In this document: positions 37,116-46,046 of the stretch, piece by piece | Layout: every line of letters begins with the position of its first letter | Position numbering within the stretch: position 1 is the first letter of the stretch | Source: Vibrio sp. DW001 | GTDB lineage: Bacteria; Pseudomonadota; Gammaproteobacteria; Enterobacterales; Vibrionaceae | Length of the DNA: 64,000 nucleotides | Direction of reading: 5' to 3' | NCBI RefSeq assembly: GCF_029016285.1 | Contig: NZ_CP091976.1 | Coordinates: 124,001 to 188,000, forward strand | Program-made: the position numbers and the translations under genes | The notes under the pieces: generated by a model | The model's database searches: none | What the model was told of the DNA's origin: nothing | The model's input: only the letters and a program-made list of their open reading frames with translations

Positions 37116-38420
37116 CTATGCCGCGTAGATCGTTTGATCTTTGCCATTAGACTTAGCTTGGTAGAGGGCTTTATCTACGTCTTCAAGGGTATCCACGACC
37201 GAATCGGTTGTTTGGGGAATAATCGTTACGACACCAATACTAATGGTCAGTGTTGATTTGATTAAGGACCCTTCATGACGTAATTTCAATGCGGCTATTT
37301 GATCATGTATTCGCTTGGCAACAAGATCGGCTCTGTTTTGCTCTGTCTCCATTAATAAAAAGGCAAACTCTTCACCGCCAATTCTATATACCCCACCCTC
37401 AGTATCTGATACCGATTTCTCTAATGCGCTAGCAACCGCGACAAGCGCTTTGTCTCCTTCCCCGTGACCATAAATATCATTAAGCTTCTTAAAATCATCA
37501 ATATCACAGAACATGATGGTTAAAGGTGATTGTTGTTCGATATGTTGCTGCCAAACGCCCTCTAGACTCTCATCAAAATTCCGACGATTTCCGATACCAG
37601 TAAGGCTGTCTATTAAGCTTAACCGTCTAAATTCGTTTTTGGCTTGATTCAACTTTTCTTTCGCGTGTACCCGTTCAGTAATATCCCTGGCAATAATGAA
37701 AAGACCTCGATTATTGGTAAACTGATCGGTGTAGGCGAATTTACGAGCTTCGATCCACTGCTTTTGACCCATGTCATCAATGACTTCATCTATGTTACGA
37801 AACTCTCTGCCAGTCTCTAGTACGTTTCTATCTGAACTAGCGAATTTCTCTGCAATTTCTTTTGAGGCAACCTCTTCCAGTTTTTTCCCCACCAGATCCT
37901 CTGGTGAATCTATTCCTAGAGCTTTAACAAATGCAGAATTACATGCTTCGTAGACCAGGTTTTCATTCATCATCCCCACAGCATCAGGAACACTCTGAAT
38001 CACATGATGGAGTAACGCTTTATTACCAAACGAACAGTCCCGTGTACGTTCATCTGCCAGGTTTAAAATAACCGCGATTTGCCAACACCTTTTACCCCTA
38101 TACCATATTTTCTGGCCGACAAACGTATAGTTACGTTGCAAGTGGCTTATTTCATGGTTGTAATAAAAAGATTTTTGGGCAGTTTGATTTTTCAAGAATA
38201 AGACAAATTGTGGTGGCAACGCAGAGATATCTTCTGTTGAAAGACCAAGTAACGAATCATCACGAAGTGACATGTTAATATAAATAGTCTCACCTTGTGC
38301 ATTGGCAATAAAAAAGGGAGATAAGTTCCCTATCATCGCTTTCGCAATTCCTATTTGATAAGTCAGCATTATAATACTGACCAAGAAGACTGACCCAACA
38401 CCGACGGTGACAAATTCCAT
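37116..38420 (-). CDS. Diguanylate cyclase with N-terminal TM and PAS domains
   Basis: This 434-residue protein has one N-terminal TM (about 5-25). A first PAS-like segment (about 32-140) and a second PAS/PAC (about 150-265) are followed by GGDEF. The signature RIGGEEF is at 348-352 and CDIDDFKKLND is intact. The usual RxxD I-site is absent (GVYRI is preceded by DTEG), so product inhibition may be lost. ATG at 38420 is used; a TTG 12 bases upstream is possible. Neither has a strong ribosome site. The gene is separate from the one at 34666. Confidence 0.87.
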   Translation of the reverse strand: MEFVTVGVGSVFLVSIIMLTYQIGIAKAMIGNLSPFFIANAQGETIYINMSLRDDSLLGLSTEDISALPPQFVLFLKNQTAQKSFYYNHEISHLQRNYTFVGQKIWYRGKRCWQIAVILNLADERTRDCSFGNKALLHHVIQSVPDAVGMMNENLVYEACNSAFVKALGIDSPEDLVGKKLEEVASKEIAEKFASSDRNVLETGREFRNIDEVIDDMGQKQWIEARKFAYTDQFTNNRGLFIIARDITERVHAKEKLNQAKNEFRRLSLIDSLTGIGNRRNFDESLEGVWQQHIEQQSPLTIMFCDIDDFKKLNDIYGHGEGDKALVAVASALEKSVSDTEGGVYRIGGEEFAFLLMETEQNRADLVAKRIHDQIAALKLRHEGSLIKSTLTISIGVVTIIPQTTDSVVDTLEDVDKALYQAKSNGKDQTIYAA

Positions 38421-38620
38421 ACATTCAACCAACAGATAACAAAGCTATTCCAACAATTCAGCGCAGTATAACTGACTAGTTTTCGAACATGTAAGTCCTT
38501 TTTAACAAAAATGTTATATTTAACCATATTCATATAGTGTAAATATTCAAACACCAAATCTAAACATTAGTATTGAATAGTTTATGAAACGGCAATGGCC
38601 TCTCACAAATTTCACACATA

Positions 38621-38654
38621 AAAAAACGGCTTCATGTAGAAGCCGTTTTTTTTT
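38621..38654. terminator. Bidirectional terminator downstream of ackA
   Basis: AAAAAACGGCTTC pairs with GAAGCCGTTTTTT around ATGTA, with a T-run of nine on the plus strand and an A-run on the other side. It ends ackA on the minus strand. Confidence 0.9.
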
Positions 38655-38667
38655 ATCTATGTATTGC

Positions 38668-39855
38668 CTAAAGCAGAGCGACAGCATCCTGTGCAATAAC
38701 TAATTCTTCATTGGTAGGGATAACCATTGCGACATGACCTCCCCCCTGTGTAATGATGCCACTCGCACCAAACCGTGCAGCCTCATTCCCTGCCCTGTCT
38801 TCTTTAAAACCAAGCAGATTGAGATAACTTAATATTTCACTACGAATAGGTAATGAGTTTTCACCAATCCCACCAGTAAAAATGATGGCATCTAATGTAT
38901 CTAAAGAAACCATATAAGAACTAATGTATTTAGCCACTCGATAAGTAAATATTTCAAATGCTAATTTGGCACCTTCGTGACCTTTTTCCATCGCATCAAG
39001 AATACCACGAGCGTCACTCGTTAAACCTGACACCCCTAAGAAACCTGATTTATTATTTAGCGTGTCGAAAACCTGAGCTTGGGACCAACCTTTCTTCAGA
39101 AGAAACTCGATTACACCGGGGTCTAAGTCACCACTTCGTGTTCCCATCATCAAACCAGAAAGCGGCGTAAATCCCATAGAAGTATCTACACTCATACCAT
39201 TTTTGATTGCGCATACCGACGCGCCATTACCTAAATGTACAGAAATGAAGTTTGCTTCATCCACCGGTTTATTTAGCATTTTTGCCGCTTCTCTACTCAC
39301 GTAAAAATGGCTCGTTCCGTGGAAACCGTAGCGACGAATCGAATACATGTCGTATAATTCGCGTGCTATACCGCCTGTGAATGCCTTAGGAGGCATTGTT
39401 TGGTGAAACGCAGTATCGAATACGGCAACTTGAGGCAGAGAAGGAAAGGCTTCTAGAGCGGCTCGTATGCCAAGTAAGTTGGCAGGGTTATGTAATGGGG
39501 CGAGATCTTGTATCGCTTCAATGTCTTTTATTGTTTGTTCATTAAGAAGCACTGATTGAGTGAAGGTTTCTCCTCCGTGTACCACACGGTGACCGACAGA
39601 AACGATATTCTCTGTAAGGCCTAGCTCTTTAACCAAATCGACCAGCATCGTAATCGCCGCTTGATGATGATTACCTTCGTCTGTGATTGCCACTTCATTC
39701 TTTTCACCTTGGTATTTCCAACTCACTCGTGAGTCTTCTAAACCAAAACATTCGCCCAGACCACTCAAGACTGCGTCTCCTGAAATAGTATCAATGACGG
39801 CGAATTTTAAAGATGAACTACCAGAGTTGATCACAAGCACAAACTTATTTGCCAT
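38668..39855 (-). CDS. ackA: Acetate kinase
   Basis: This enzyme interconverts acetyl phosphate plus ADP and acetate plus ATP. It has 395 residues of normal length. LVINSGSSSLKFAV (about 5-18) and RYGFHGTSHFYVSREAA (about 176) are the two family signatures, and FTGGIGENSLPIR closes the nucleotide site. No pta lies beside it, so it is probably the second, stand-alone acetate kinase known in vibrios. A perfect FNR motif 123 bases upstream suggests anaerobic induction. Confidence 0.95.
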   Translation of the reverse strand: MANKFVLVINSGSSSLKFAVIDTISGDAVLSGLGECFGLEDSRVSWKYQGEKNEVAITDEGNHHQAAITMLVDLVKELGLTENIVSVGHRVVHGGETFTQSVLLNEQTIKDIEAIQDLAPLHNPANLLGIRAALEAFPSLPQVAVFDTAFHQTMPPKAFTGGIARELYDMYSIRRYGFHGTSHFYVSREAAKMLNKPVDEANFISVHLGNGASVCAIKNGMSVDTSMGFTPLSGLMMGTRSGDLDPGVIEFLLKKGWSQAQVFDTLNNKSGFLGVSGLTSDARGILDAMEKGHEGAKLAFEIFTYRVAKYISSYMVSLDTLDAIIFTGGIGENSLPIRSEILSYLNLLGFKEDRAGNEAARFGASGIITQGGGHVAMVIPTNEELVIAQDAVALL

Positions 39856-39977
39856 TAGACAGGTTTCCTATGTTGACTGTTTTGCACCGCAGTGCGCCTT
39901 TTCCTTACCCTATTATTCAATAATTTTTTAATCTTTCAACTTTTATTGATGATGTTCCTCCAAGGGTGTCATTTTTA

Positions 39978-39991
39978 TTGATGCAGATCAA
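39978..39991. promoter_or_regulatory. FNR box between ackA and the GST gene
   Basis: TTGAT and ATCAA flank GCAG, an exact FNR consensus. It lies 123 bases before ackA and 167 bases before the divergent GST-like gene. Placement favours ackA. Binding is inferred from sequence. Confidence 0.65.
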
Positions 39992-40157
39992 AAAACAAAT
40001 TTATACGAGCTGCGAAATTAAAATGATCAACCTCTTATTTATTAATAGCCTATTAACATAGTTTCACATCAGAGACGTTGAGATGTTAAATATATGTTGA
40101 CGGAGCAAAGTAAAACGTCAATGCTACTATCCTCAATTTCAAACTTGTGGATAACAG

Positions 40158-40811
40158 ATGCAATTAGTAATCGGAAATAAAAATTATTCTAGCTGGTCGC
40201 TTCGTGCATGGTTAATGGCTAGTAAAGCAAAGCTAAATTTTGAAGAAATTTTGTTGCCGCTTGATACAGAAGAATTCTATAACAAAATTGTTAAGTATAA
40301 TCCTGCCGCGAAGGTACCAGTGCTTATTGATGGTGAGGTAACCGTTTGGGATTCATTAGCTATTTGCGAATATATCAACGATACCTATCTTGGTGGTCAT
40401 GCACTTCCCAAATCTCCGATAGATAAAGCCTATGCCCGCTCTATTGCCTCTGAGATGCACTCTGGATTTAACGCTGTACGCAACGAAATGCCAATGAACA
40501 TAAGAGCGACACGTTTTGTTGAATTGAGTGAACAAGCACTTATCGATATAAAACGTATCGATGACATATGGGCAAAGCAAATAGATAACTCCGGCGACGC
40601 AGGTGGCTGGCTTTTCGGCAAATGGTCAATAGTCGATATGATGTTTGCACCGGTTGTGATGCGTTTCAAAACCTATCAGGTAAAGCTTTCACCTTCAGCC
40701 CAGACATATCTAGACTTTGTCCTAGCGGATCCCGATCTTAATACGTGGATATCTGAAGCGGTGAAAGAAACTCAAATTGTAGAGTTGGATGAAGCAGGTT
40801 CAGACGTGTAG
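40158..40811 (+). CDS. Glutathione S-transferase family protein
   Basis: This 217-residue protein has an N-terminal thioredoxin-like fold starting LVIGNKNYSSWSLRAWL, where a Ser probably replaces the Tyr/Cys catalytic residue. PAAKVPVLIDGEVTVWDSLAICEYI (about 49-73) is the glutathione-binding region. The C-terminal all-helical domain ends near 210. Substrate is unknown. The gene is monocistronic and shares a terminator with deaD. Confidence 0.88.
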   Translation: MQLVIGNKNYSSWSLRAWLMASKAKLNFEEILLPLDTEEFYNKIVKYNPAAKVPVLIDGEVTVWDSLAICEYINDTYLGGHALPKSPIDKAYARSIASEMHSGFNAVRNEMPMNIRATRFVELSEQALIDIKRIDDIWAKQIDNSGDAGGWLFGKWSIVDMMFAPVVMRFKTYQVKLSPSAQTYLDFVLADPDLNTWISEAVKETQIVELDEAGSDV

Positions 40812-40835
40812 TTATTGTTCTAACAAAAAGATAAT

Positions 40836-40868
40836 AAAAAGCCGAGCTACAAAATAGCTCGGCTTTTT
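40836..40868. terminator. Bidirectional terminator between the GST gene and deaD
   Basis: AAAAAGCCGAGCTA pairs perfectly with TAGCTCGGCTTTTT around a five-base loop, serving both converging genes. Confidence 0.92.
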
Positions 40869-40898
40869 AGTTAATTAATTTACATTAACTGAATTATT

Positions 40899-42794
40899 TT
40901 ATGCTTCGGTAGTGGTCGCGCCACGGTTCGATTTCTCACCGCGGAAACTTCCACGACTGTCAGCACTGCGGTTACGATCAAAACGACGTTCACCATCTTT
41001 ACCACCACGATTATTACCACGAGCACCATCACGGTTACCGCGATAACCGCCGCCATCACGACGAGCACCTTCACTGCGGCCACCTTCGCTGCGACCACCA
41101 CGTGATTCGCGGAAGTCTGTAAAGTCACATACCACTGCACCCACTTCTGTTTGGCGAATGCGTAGTTTACGTAACTTACCAGTAGTATCAGAGTTCATCG
41201 CTTTTGGTAGCTGAACAAAAGTATGACCTTGAGCAAGTTTAATTGCACCAATAGAACCTTTTGTTAAACCAAGCTCGTTCGCGAGTGCGCCAACGATGTC
41301 TTTAACTTGCACACCTTGATCACGGCCAACTTGTAATTGGTATGTATCCCAATCTTTCGTTGCTCCACCAAAACTGCGACCGCCTTCACGACCATCACGT
41401 CCATCACGATCACCACCTTCACGGCGATCTTTACGACGTTGCTTGTCACGTTCAATAGCTGAAGTCATCGGATCTGGACCTTTATAGAATAAAGGTGTTT
41501 TTCCTTGGGCACGCTTAAGTAGCATCGCTGCCAATGTTGTAGCGTCAATTTCTAGCGACGCTTGTAGTTTCGCAACTAATTCTGCAAAATTCTCTAAAGA
41601 AGCGTTTTCTTTCTCACTCTCTAGTTCAGCACCTAATTTCGTTAGGCGAGACTCAGCAACTTGATCACGTAACGGAACTTGAATCTCTTCCATACTTGAT
41701 TTTGTTACACGTTCAATAGTACGCAGCATACGAATCTGATTAGTACGAACTAGAAGAATTGCTTTACCCTTACGTCCAGCACGGCCAGTACGACCTATAC
41801 GGTGGATATACGACTCAACATCAAAAGGAATGTCGTAGTTGAATACATGAGTAATACGAGGTATATCAAGACCACGAGCAACAACATCCGTTGCAACTAG
41901 GATATCGATAATACCCTTCTTAATGTTCTCAACAGTACGTTCACGAAGAGACTGTGGAATATCTCCGTGTAATGCAGCCACTTTAAAGCCACGATCAGCG
42001 AGATAAGAAGCTAGGCGTTCAGTGTCTTGACGAGTACGAACAAAAACAAGTGAGGCGTCTGTTTCTTCGGTTTCAAGAAGACGTGTCATTGCTTCGTCTT
42101 TTTCTACGCCCTTCACGACCCAGTAATTCTGTTCTACTTTATCAACGGTGTGGTTGCTACCTGCTACGTCAACACGAGCTGGATCACGCAAGAAGCGGTC
42201 AACGATTCTCTTAAGCATCGGAGGCATTGTTGCAGAGAACAGGACGCGCTGAGCGGATTCTGGTGCATGCTCCATGATAGCGGTAACGTCGTCGACAAAA
42301 CCCATGTTAAGCATTTCATCCGCTTCATCTAGTACGAATGTTTTAACTTCGCCTAAGTGTAAACGATCGCGGTTAATCAAATCTTGTACACGCCCAGGTG
42401 TACCTACAACAATATGAGTTCCCGATTTAAGGGCACGCATTTGATCAACAATTGAAGCACCACCATAAATCTCAAGAACTTTAAGTCCTTTAACATTACG
42501 GCCAAGGCTTTTAATTTCTGCAGCAACCTGAATAGCAAGCTCACGTGTAGGAGCAAGAACAATCGCTTGTGGTTTGTATTGGTTAAGGTCAATCTTGTTT
42601 AGAACAGGAAGTGAAAACGCGGCAGTTTTACCTGTACCGGTTTGTGCTTTACCTAAAGCATCACGACCTTCTAAAAGAAAAGGGATAGACTCAGCTTGAA
42701 TTGGTGTTGGATTAACGAAACCCATTTCGTTAAGCGCAGACAATAGGTTGTCGTTCAGCTCTAAATCGCTGAATTGGATATTGGAATCTTGCAT
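40899..42794 (-). CDS. deaD: DEAD-box ATP-dependent RNA helicase DeaD/CsdA
   Basis: This helicase unwinds RNA in ribosome assembly and in the cold. It has 631 residues. The Q motif FVNPTPIQ, Walker A AQTGTGKT (about 54), DEAD (about 157), SAT and HRIGRTGRAGRKG motifs are all present. A DbpA-type RNA-binding domain (about 485-560) is followed by an Arg/Gly-rich tail with repeats (GGRSEGGRSEGAR, GGYRGNRDGARGN). It is a single gene with a 551-base upstream gap. That gap may hold a long leader, but I could not identify a cold-shock box. Confidence 0.95.
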   Translation of the reverse strand: MQDSNIQFSDLELNDNLLSALNEMGFVNPTPIQAESIPFLLEGRDALGKAQTGTGKTAAFSLPVLNKIDLNQYKPQAIVLAPTRELAIQVAAEIKSLGRNVKGLKVLEIYGGASIVDQMRALKSGTHIVVGTPGRVQDLINRDRLHLGEVKTFVLDEADEMLNMGFVDDVTAIMEHAPESAQRVLFSATMPPMLKRIVDRFLRDPARVDVAGSNHTVDKVEQNYWVVKGVEKDEAMTRLLETEETDASLVFVRTRQDTERLASYLADRGFKVAALHGDIPQSLRERTVENIKKGIIDILVATDVVARGLDIPRITHVFNYDIPFDVESYIHRIGRTGRAGRKGKAILLVRTNQIRMLRTIERVTKSSMEEIQVPLRDQVAESRLTKLGAELESEKENASLENFAELVAKLQASLEIDATTLAAMLLKRAQGKTPLFYKGPDPMTSAIERDKQRRKDRREGGDRDGRDGREGGRSFGGATKDWDTYQLQVGRDQGVQVKDIVGALANELGLTKGSIGAIKLAQGHTFVQLPKAMNSDTTGKLRKLRIRQTEVGAVVCDFTDFRESRGGRSEGGRSEGARRDGGGYRGNRDGARGNNRGGKDGERRFDRNRSADSRGSFRGEKSNRGATTTEA

Positions 42795-43151
42795 TAGGAT
42801 CCTACTTTATCAAAAAAATCATCGGTCCCACGTGCTTTTCCAATTCCAATACTTCTATGGTCGTACGAACCATCCGCACTAAATCCATTCAGATGCAAAG
42901 AGTATATAAAAACGCATCAAGCCGCTAGGGACATATCTAAGGGGGCGAGATAATGCCTCAGTTTAGGACAAAAATCCAGAAAAAATTGAAATACATCACA
43001 CTTTTATTCAATTTAATAAAAATTGCTCATCAAATCGTCATTTTTTTGACTCATGTCTCCTTATGAGGCTCTCAAATTTAAAATGTTCGAGACTAAGATT
43101 ACACAATATAGTGGCGAATATAGGACGTAGTTATTTACGGACTGTTTTTAA

Positions 43152-43226
43152 GGTCAATACGTTGACCAAATTAACAAGCTTGTTGTTTGAAACAAACAAC
43201 AGCAATAACTCACGAATATTATTCGT
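43152..43226. other. Cluster of perfect dyads before the ABC efflux operon
   Basis: Four perfect inverted repeats lie within 75 bases. GGTCAA/TTGACC is at 43152-43167 and AACAAGCTTGTT at 43173-43184. GTTGTTTG/CAAACAAC is at 43182-43200 and ACGAAT/ATTCGT at 43212-43226. They lie in the 551-base gap between deaD and the operon starting at 43346. A short open frame over them looks non-coding. They may be stacked operators or a structured RNA. Confidence 0.55.
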
Positions 43227-43298
43227 TTCAACGAACTTGATGAATTAATCATAGCAAAATCAAGTACATTTTTAATTTAGGTTAACTAAAATGAGAGT

Positions 43299-43316
43299 AA
43301 CGTTCGAGATAACGTT
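43299..43316. promoter_or_regulatory. Repeated AACGTT sites upstream of the efflux operon
   Basis: Two AACGTT hexamers, each self-palindromic, are separated by six bases (CGAGAT) and lie about 30 bases before the operon start. They would sit in the promoter or leader. Candidate operator only. Confidence 0.35.
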
Positions 43317-43345
43317 TTCACCCACTGGTTGCGAGTACCATAGCT

Positions 43346-44317
43346 ATGAAAAATAAACTGATCCCACTTTTATTGATTATTATTGCGACTGGCAGTTGGT
43401 TTGGGTACCAACGTTATTTAGTACCTTCAACTGAGAATAATGTGATTTATGGAAATGTAGACATCAGAGAAGTGAAACCTGCATTTCGTCAATCAGGGCG
43501 TATAGAGAAAATGTACGTAGAAGATGGAGATAAGGTAAAAAAAGGAGATTTATTGGCTGAGATTGATCCCGTACCTTTTCAACAGTTAGTGGATTTGAGT
43601 CAGGCAAAACTGGCTGTCGCGGAGGCGAAATTGGCTGATTTGACCGTCGGTCCGCGTACTCAAGAGATAGAGTCTGCGAGACAAAACGTGGTTCAAATTA
43701 CGGCAACGCTGAAGAATGCACAGTACCAATACTCTCGACAGAAGAATTTGATCAAAACAGGTTCCACTAGTGCAGGTAACTTAGATAATGCCCAGGCTCA
43801 CTATAATGAAACACTCGCGGCGCTCTCTAGTGCGAAACAACACTTGTCTCTACTACAAGAAGGGACTAAAACCGAAAAATTGATCATTGCAGAACAAGAA
43901 ATTGTCGTTGCAAGGGCCGAATTAGCCATACAAAAGACCGCGCTACGGGATACAAAACTCTATGCTCCTGATAACGGAGTTGTCCTTATGCGCGTCCTTG
44001 AACCCGGTACTATGGTAAGTGCAGGGAAACCCATAATATCACTATCGTTGAGAAATCCGACCTATGTCCGTGCCTACATAGAGGAAGCGATGTTAGGAAC
44101 TCTCTCTCCCGGAGATCTTGTTACGATTCATACCGATTCTTCAGACAAATCATTCAATGGCAAAATTGGCTTTATATCGCCTAAAGCAGAATTTACCCCT
44201 AAATCAGTAGAAACGCCTGAACTGCGGACAAGCCTTGTATACCGGGTCAGAGTTGTCGTCGAAAACGATGACAAAGGCCTAAATCAAGGGCAACCAGTAA
44301 CCATCTCGTTGTATTAG
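43346..44317 (+). CDS. HlyD-family membrane-fusion adaptor, YbhG-like
   Basis: This 323-residue adaptor would link an inner-membrane ABC exporter to an outer-membrane channel. It has an N-terminal signal anchor (about 4-20), a split lipoyl domain (GRIEKMYVEDGDKVKKGDLLAEID, then DTKLYAPDNGVVL) and a long coiled-coil hairpin (about 80-200). The beta-barrel follows. It is first of four genes with ABC partners, like ybhG in ybhGFSR. Ribosome site is weak. Confidence 0.9.
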   Translation: MKNKLIPLLLIIIATGSWFGYQRYLVPSTENNVIYGNVDIREVKPAFRQSGRIEKMYVEDGDKVKKGDLLAEIDPVPFQQLVDLSQAKLAVAEAKLADLTVGPRTQEIESARQNVVQITATLKNAQYQYSRQKNLIKTGSTSAGNLDNAQAHYNETLAALSSAKQHLSLLQEGTKTEKLIIAEQEIVVARAELAIQKTALRDTKLYAPDNGVVLMRVLEPGTMVSAGKPIISLSLRNPTYVRAYIEEAMLGTLSPGDLVTIHTDSSDKSFNGKIGFISPKAEFTPKSVETPELRTSLVYRVRVVVENDDKGLNQGQPVTISLY

Positions 44318-44327
44318 GAAAGAAACC

Positions 44328-46046
44328 ATGGTTAACCGCAATGTGACTGCAACGATAACAGAAGTCAGCAAATCATTTTCTGACAATCTAGCGTTAGATA
44401 ATGTCTCTGCCGTCATTCGTTCTGGAATGTTAACTGGATTAGTCGGGCCAGATGGGTCAGGAAAAACGACGCTTATGCGAATGATCGCGGGGTTATTGAT
44501 TCCAAGCCAAGGCAACATTGAGATTATAGGCAAAGACTCTGTTACGTATCATGATGAGTTAGCTGAACATGTTGGCTATATGCCACAACGTTTCGGTCTT
44601 TATGAAGACCTAAGCGTGATGGAGAATATGCAGCTATACGCCAAATTGCGAGGCGTCGAAAGCAACCAACAAGCCGCTCTATTTGCCGATTTATTGACAT
44701 TTACTCGCTTGCAGCCTTTTACCAAAAGACTTGCGGGTAATTTATCCGGTGGGATGAAGCAAAAATTGGGGCTTGCTTGTGCATTGATGGCGAAACCTAA
44801 ACTGCTATTACTTGACGAACCGGGCGTTGGTGTTGATCCATTAAGTCGCCAAGATTTATGGGCGATGGTTGATCAGTTACTCAGTGAAGGTATGGCCGTC
44901 GTATGGGCAACGGCATACCTAGATGAAGCGGAACAATGTGACGAAGTGATTTTACTTAATCAAGGCTCGCTTCTCTATTCAGGTAAACCCAGCATTTTGA
45001 CCGAAAGACTGCATCATCGTAGCTATAAAATAAACAATATCTATGAACAGCGACGGACAATTCTGCGTGACTTATTGGATATGCCTTTTACGTCCGATGG
45101 GGTCATCCAAGGACAAGCGATTAGGGTCGTACTTACCGATTCGAAACGACTTGAAAATTTGATGCTTTTTGCGAAGAAAAAGAAGGCTATTATAGAGGAA
45201 TGTCCCGCTAGATTTGAAGATGCCTTCGTTGATCTTCTAGGAGGAATACCTTCGGGACGTTCTGAGTTAGCAGAGAAAATGAACGATATAAACCAAGACT
45301 TGAAAGACGTTGTAGAGTGCAAACATTTAACCAAAGCGTTTGGTCAGTTCAAAGCAACGGATGATGTCTCTTTTGCCGTCCAAAGGGGTGAAATTTTTGG
45401 TCTACTAGGCCCCAATGGAGCGGGAAAATCAACGACATTCAAAATGCTTTGTGGCTTGTTATCAGTGACCTCTGGTAGTGCTAAAGTAGCAGGAGTTAAT
45501 CTTGCTACGGCCTCAAAACAAGCAAAAATGCAGTTGGGTTACATGGCACAAAAATTTTCTTTATATAGCCTGCTTTCTGTTAAACAAAATCTGGACTTTT
45601 CGGCTGGTGTATATGGCTTATCGGGCAGAGTAAAAAAACGGCGAGTTCAAGATATGATCGATACATTTCATTTCCAGCCCTATCTACATAATTGCCCTGA
45701 TGAATTGTCTTTAGGCTACAAACAACGATTGGCTTTAGCGTGTGCGGTTATGCACCAACCGAAGGTTTTATTTTTGGATGAGCCTACATCGGGTGTAGAC
45801 CCAATTACCCGTCGCGAATTTTGGACTCATATCAACGGTTTCGTCGCGAAAGGAATGACCGTGATGGTGACGACACATTTTATGGATGAAGCAGAATACT
45901 GTGACCGAATTGCCTTGATGTATCGCGCTAAGCTTATCGCACTGGATAGCCCTGACAACCTAAAAAGCCGGTGGCGTACCGCAGATTTACCAGACCCATC
46001 AATGGAGCAAGCCTTTATTAAACTGATTGAAAATGAGGACAAATAG
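44328..46046 (+). CDS. Tandem ABC ATPase, YbhF-like
   Basis: This 572-residue cytoplasmic protein contains two ABC domains in one chain. The first has Walker A GPDGSGKTT (about 43) and LSGGMKQKLGLACALM (about 142). The second has GPNGAGKST (about 362) and LSLGYKQRLALACAVM (about 463), where the signature Ser-Gly-Gly is Ser-Leu-Gly. DEPTSGVDP and DEPGVGVDP are the Walker B ends. It drives the two permeases that follow, and the fused layout is that of YbhF. AGGAAAG precedes ATG. Confidence 0.92.
   Translation: MVNRNVTATITEVSKSFSDNLALDNVSAVIRSGMLTGLVGPDGSGKTTLMRMIAGLLIPSQGNIEIIGKDSVTYHDELAEHVGYMPQRFGLYEDLSVMENMQLYAKLRGVESNQQAALFADLLTFTRLQPFTKRLAGNLSGGMKQKLGLACALMAKPKLLLLDEPGVGVDPLSRQDLWAMVDQLLSEGMAVVWATAYLDEAEQCDEVILLNQGSLLYSGKPSILTERLHHRSYKINNIYEQRRTILRDLLDMPFTSDGVIQGQAIRVVLTDSKRLENLMLFAKKKKAIIEECPARFEDAFVDLLGGIPSGRSELAEKMNDINQDLKDVVECKHLTKAFGQFKATDDVSFAVQRGEIFGLLGPNGAGKSTTFKMLCGLLSVTSGSAKVAGVNLATASKQAKMQLGYMAQKFSLYSLLSVKQNLDFSAGVYGLSGRVKKRRVQDMIDTFHFQPYLHNCPDELSLGYKQRLALACAVMHQPKVLFLDEPTSGVDPITRREFWTHINGFVAKGMTVMVTTHFMDEAEYCDRIALMYRAKLIALDSPDNLKSRWRTADLPDPSMEQAFIKLIENEDK

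Noticed and set aside
40899..41140. Repeat-like, codon-biased block at the deaD 3' end
   Set aside because: It is explained by the Arg/Gly-rich tail typical of DeaD, not by a mobile element or separate gene.
43063..43248. Short plus-strand open frame of 61 codons before the ABC efflux operon
   Set aside because: It runs over the dyad cluster, has no ribosome site and its composition does not look coding.
45700..45760. Non-canonical ABC signature in the second ATPase domain
   Set aside because: LSLGYKQ instead of LSGGxKQ is a common variation in YbhF-type tandem ATPases and does not signal a broken gene.
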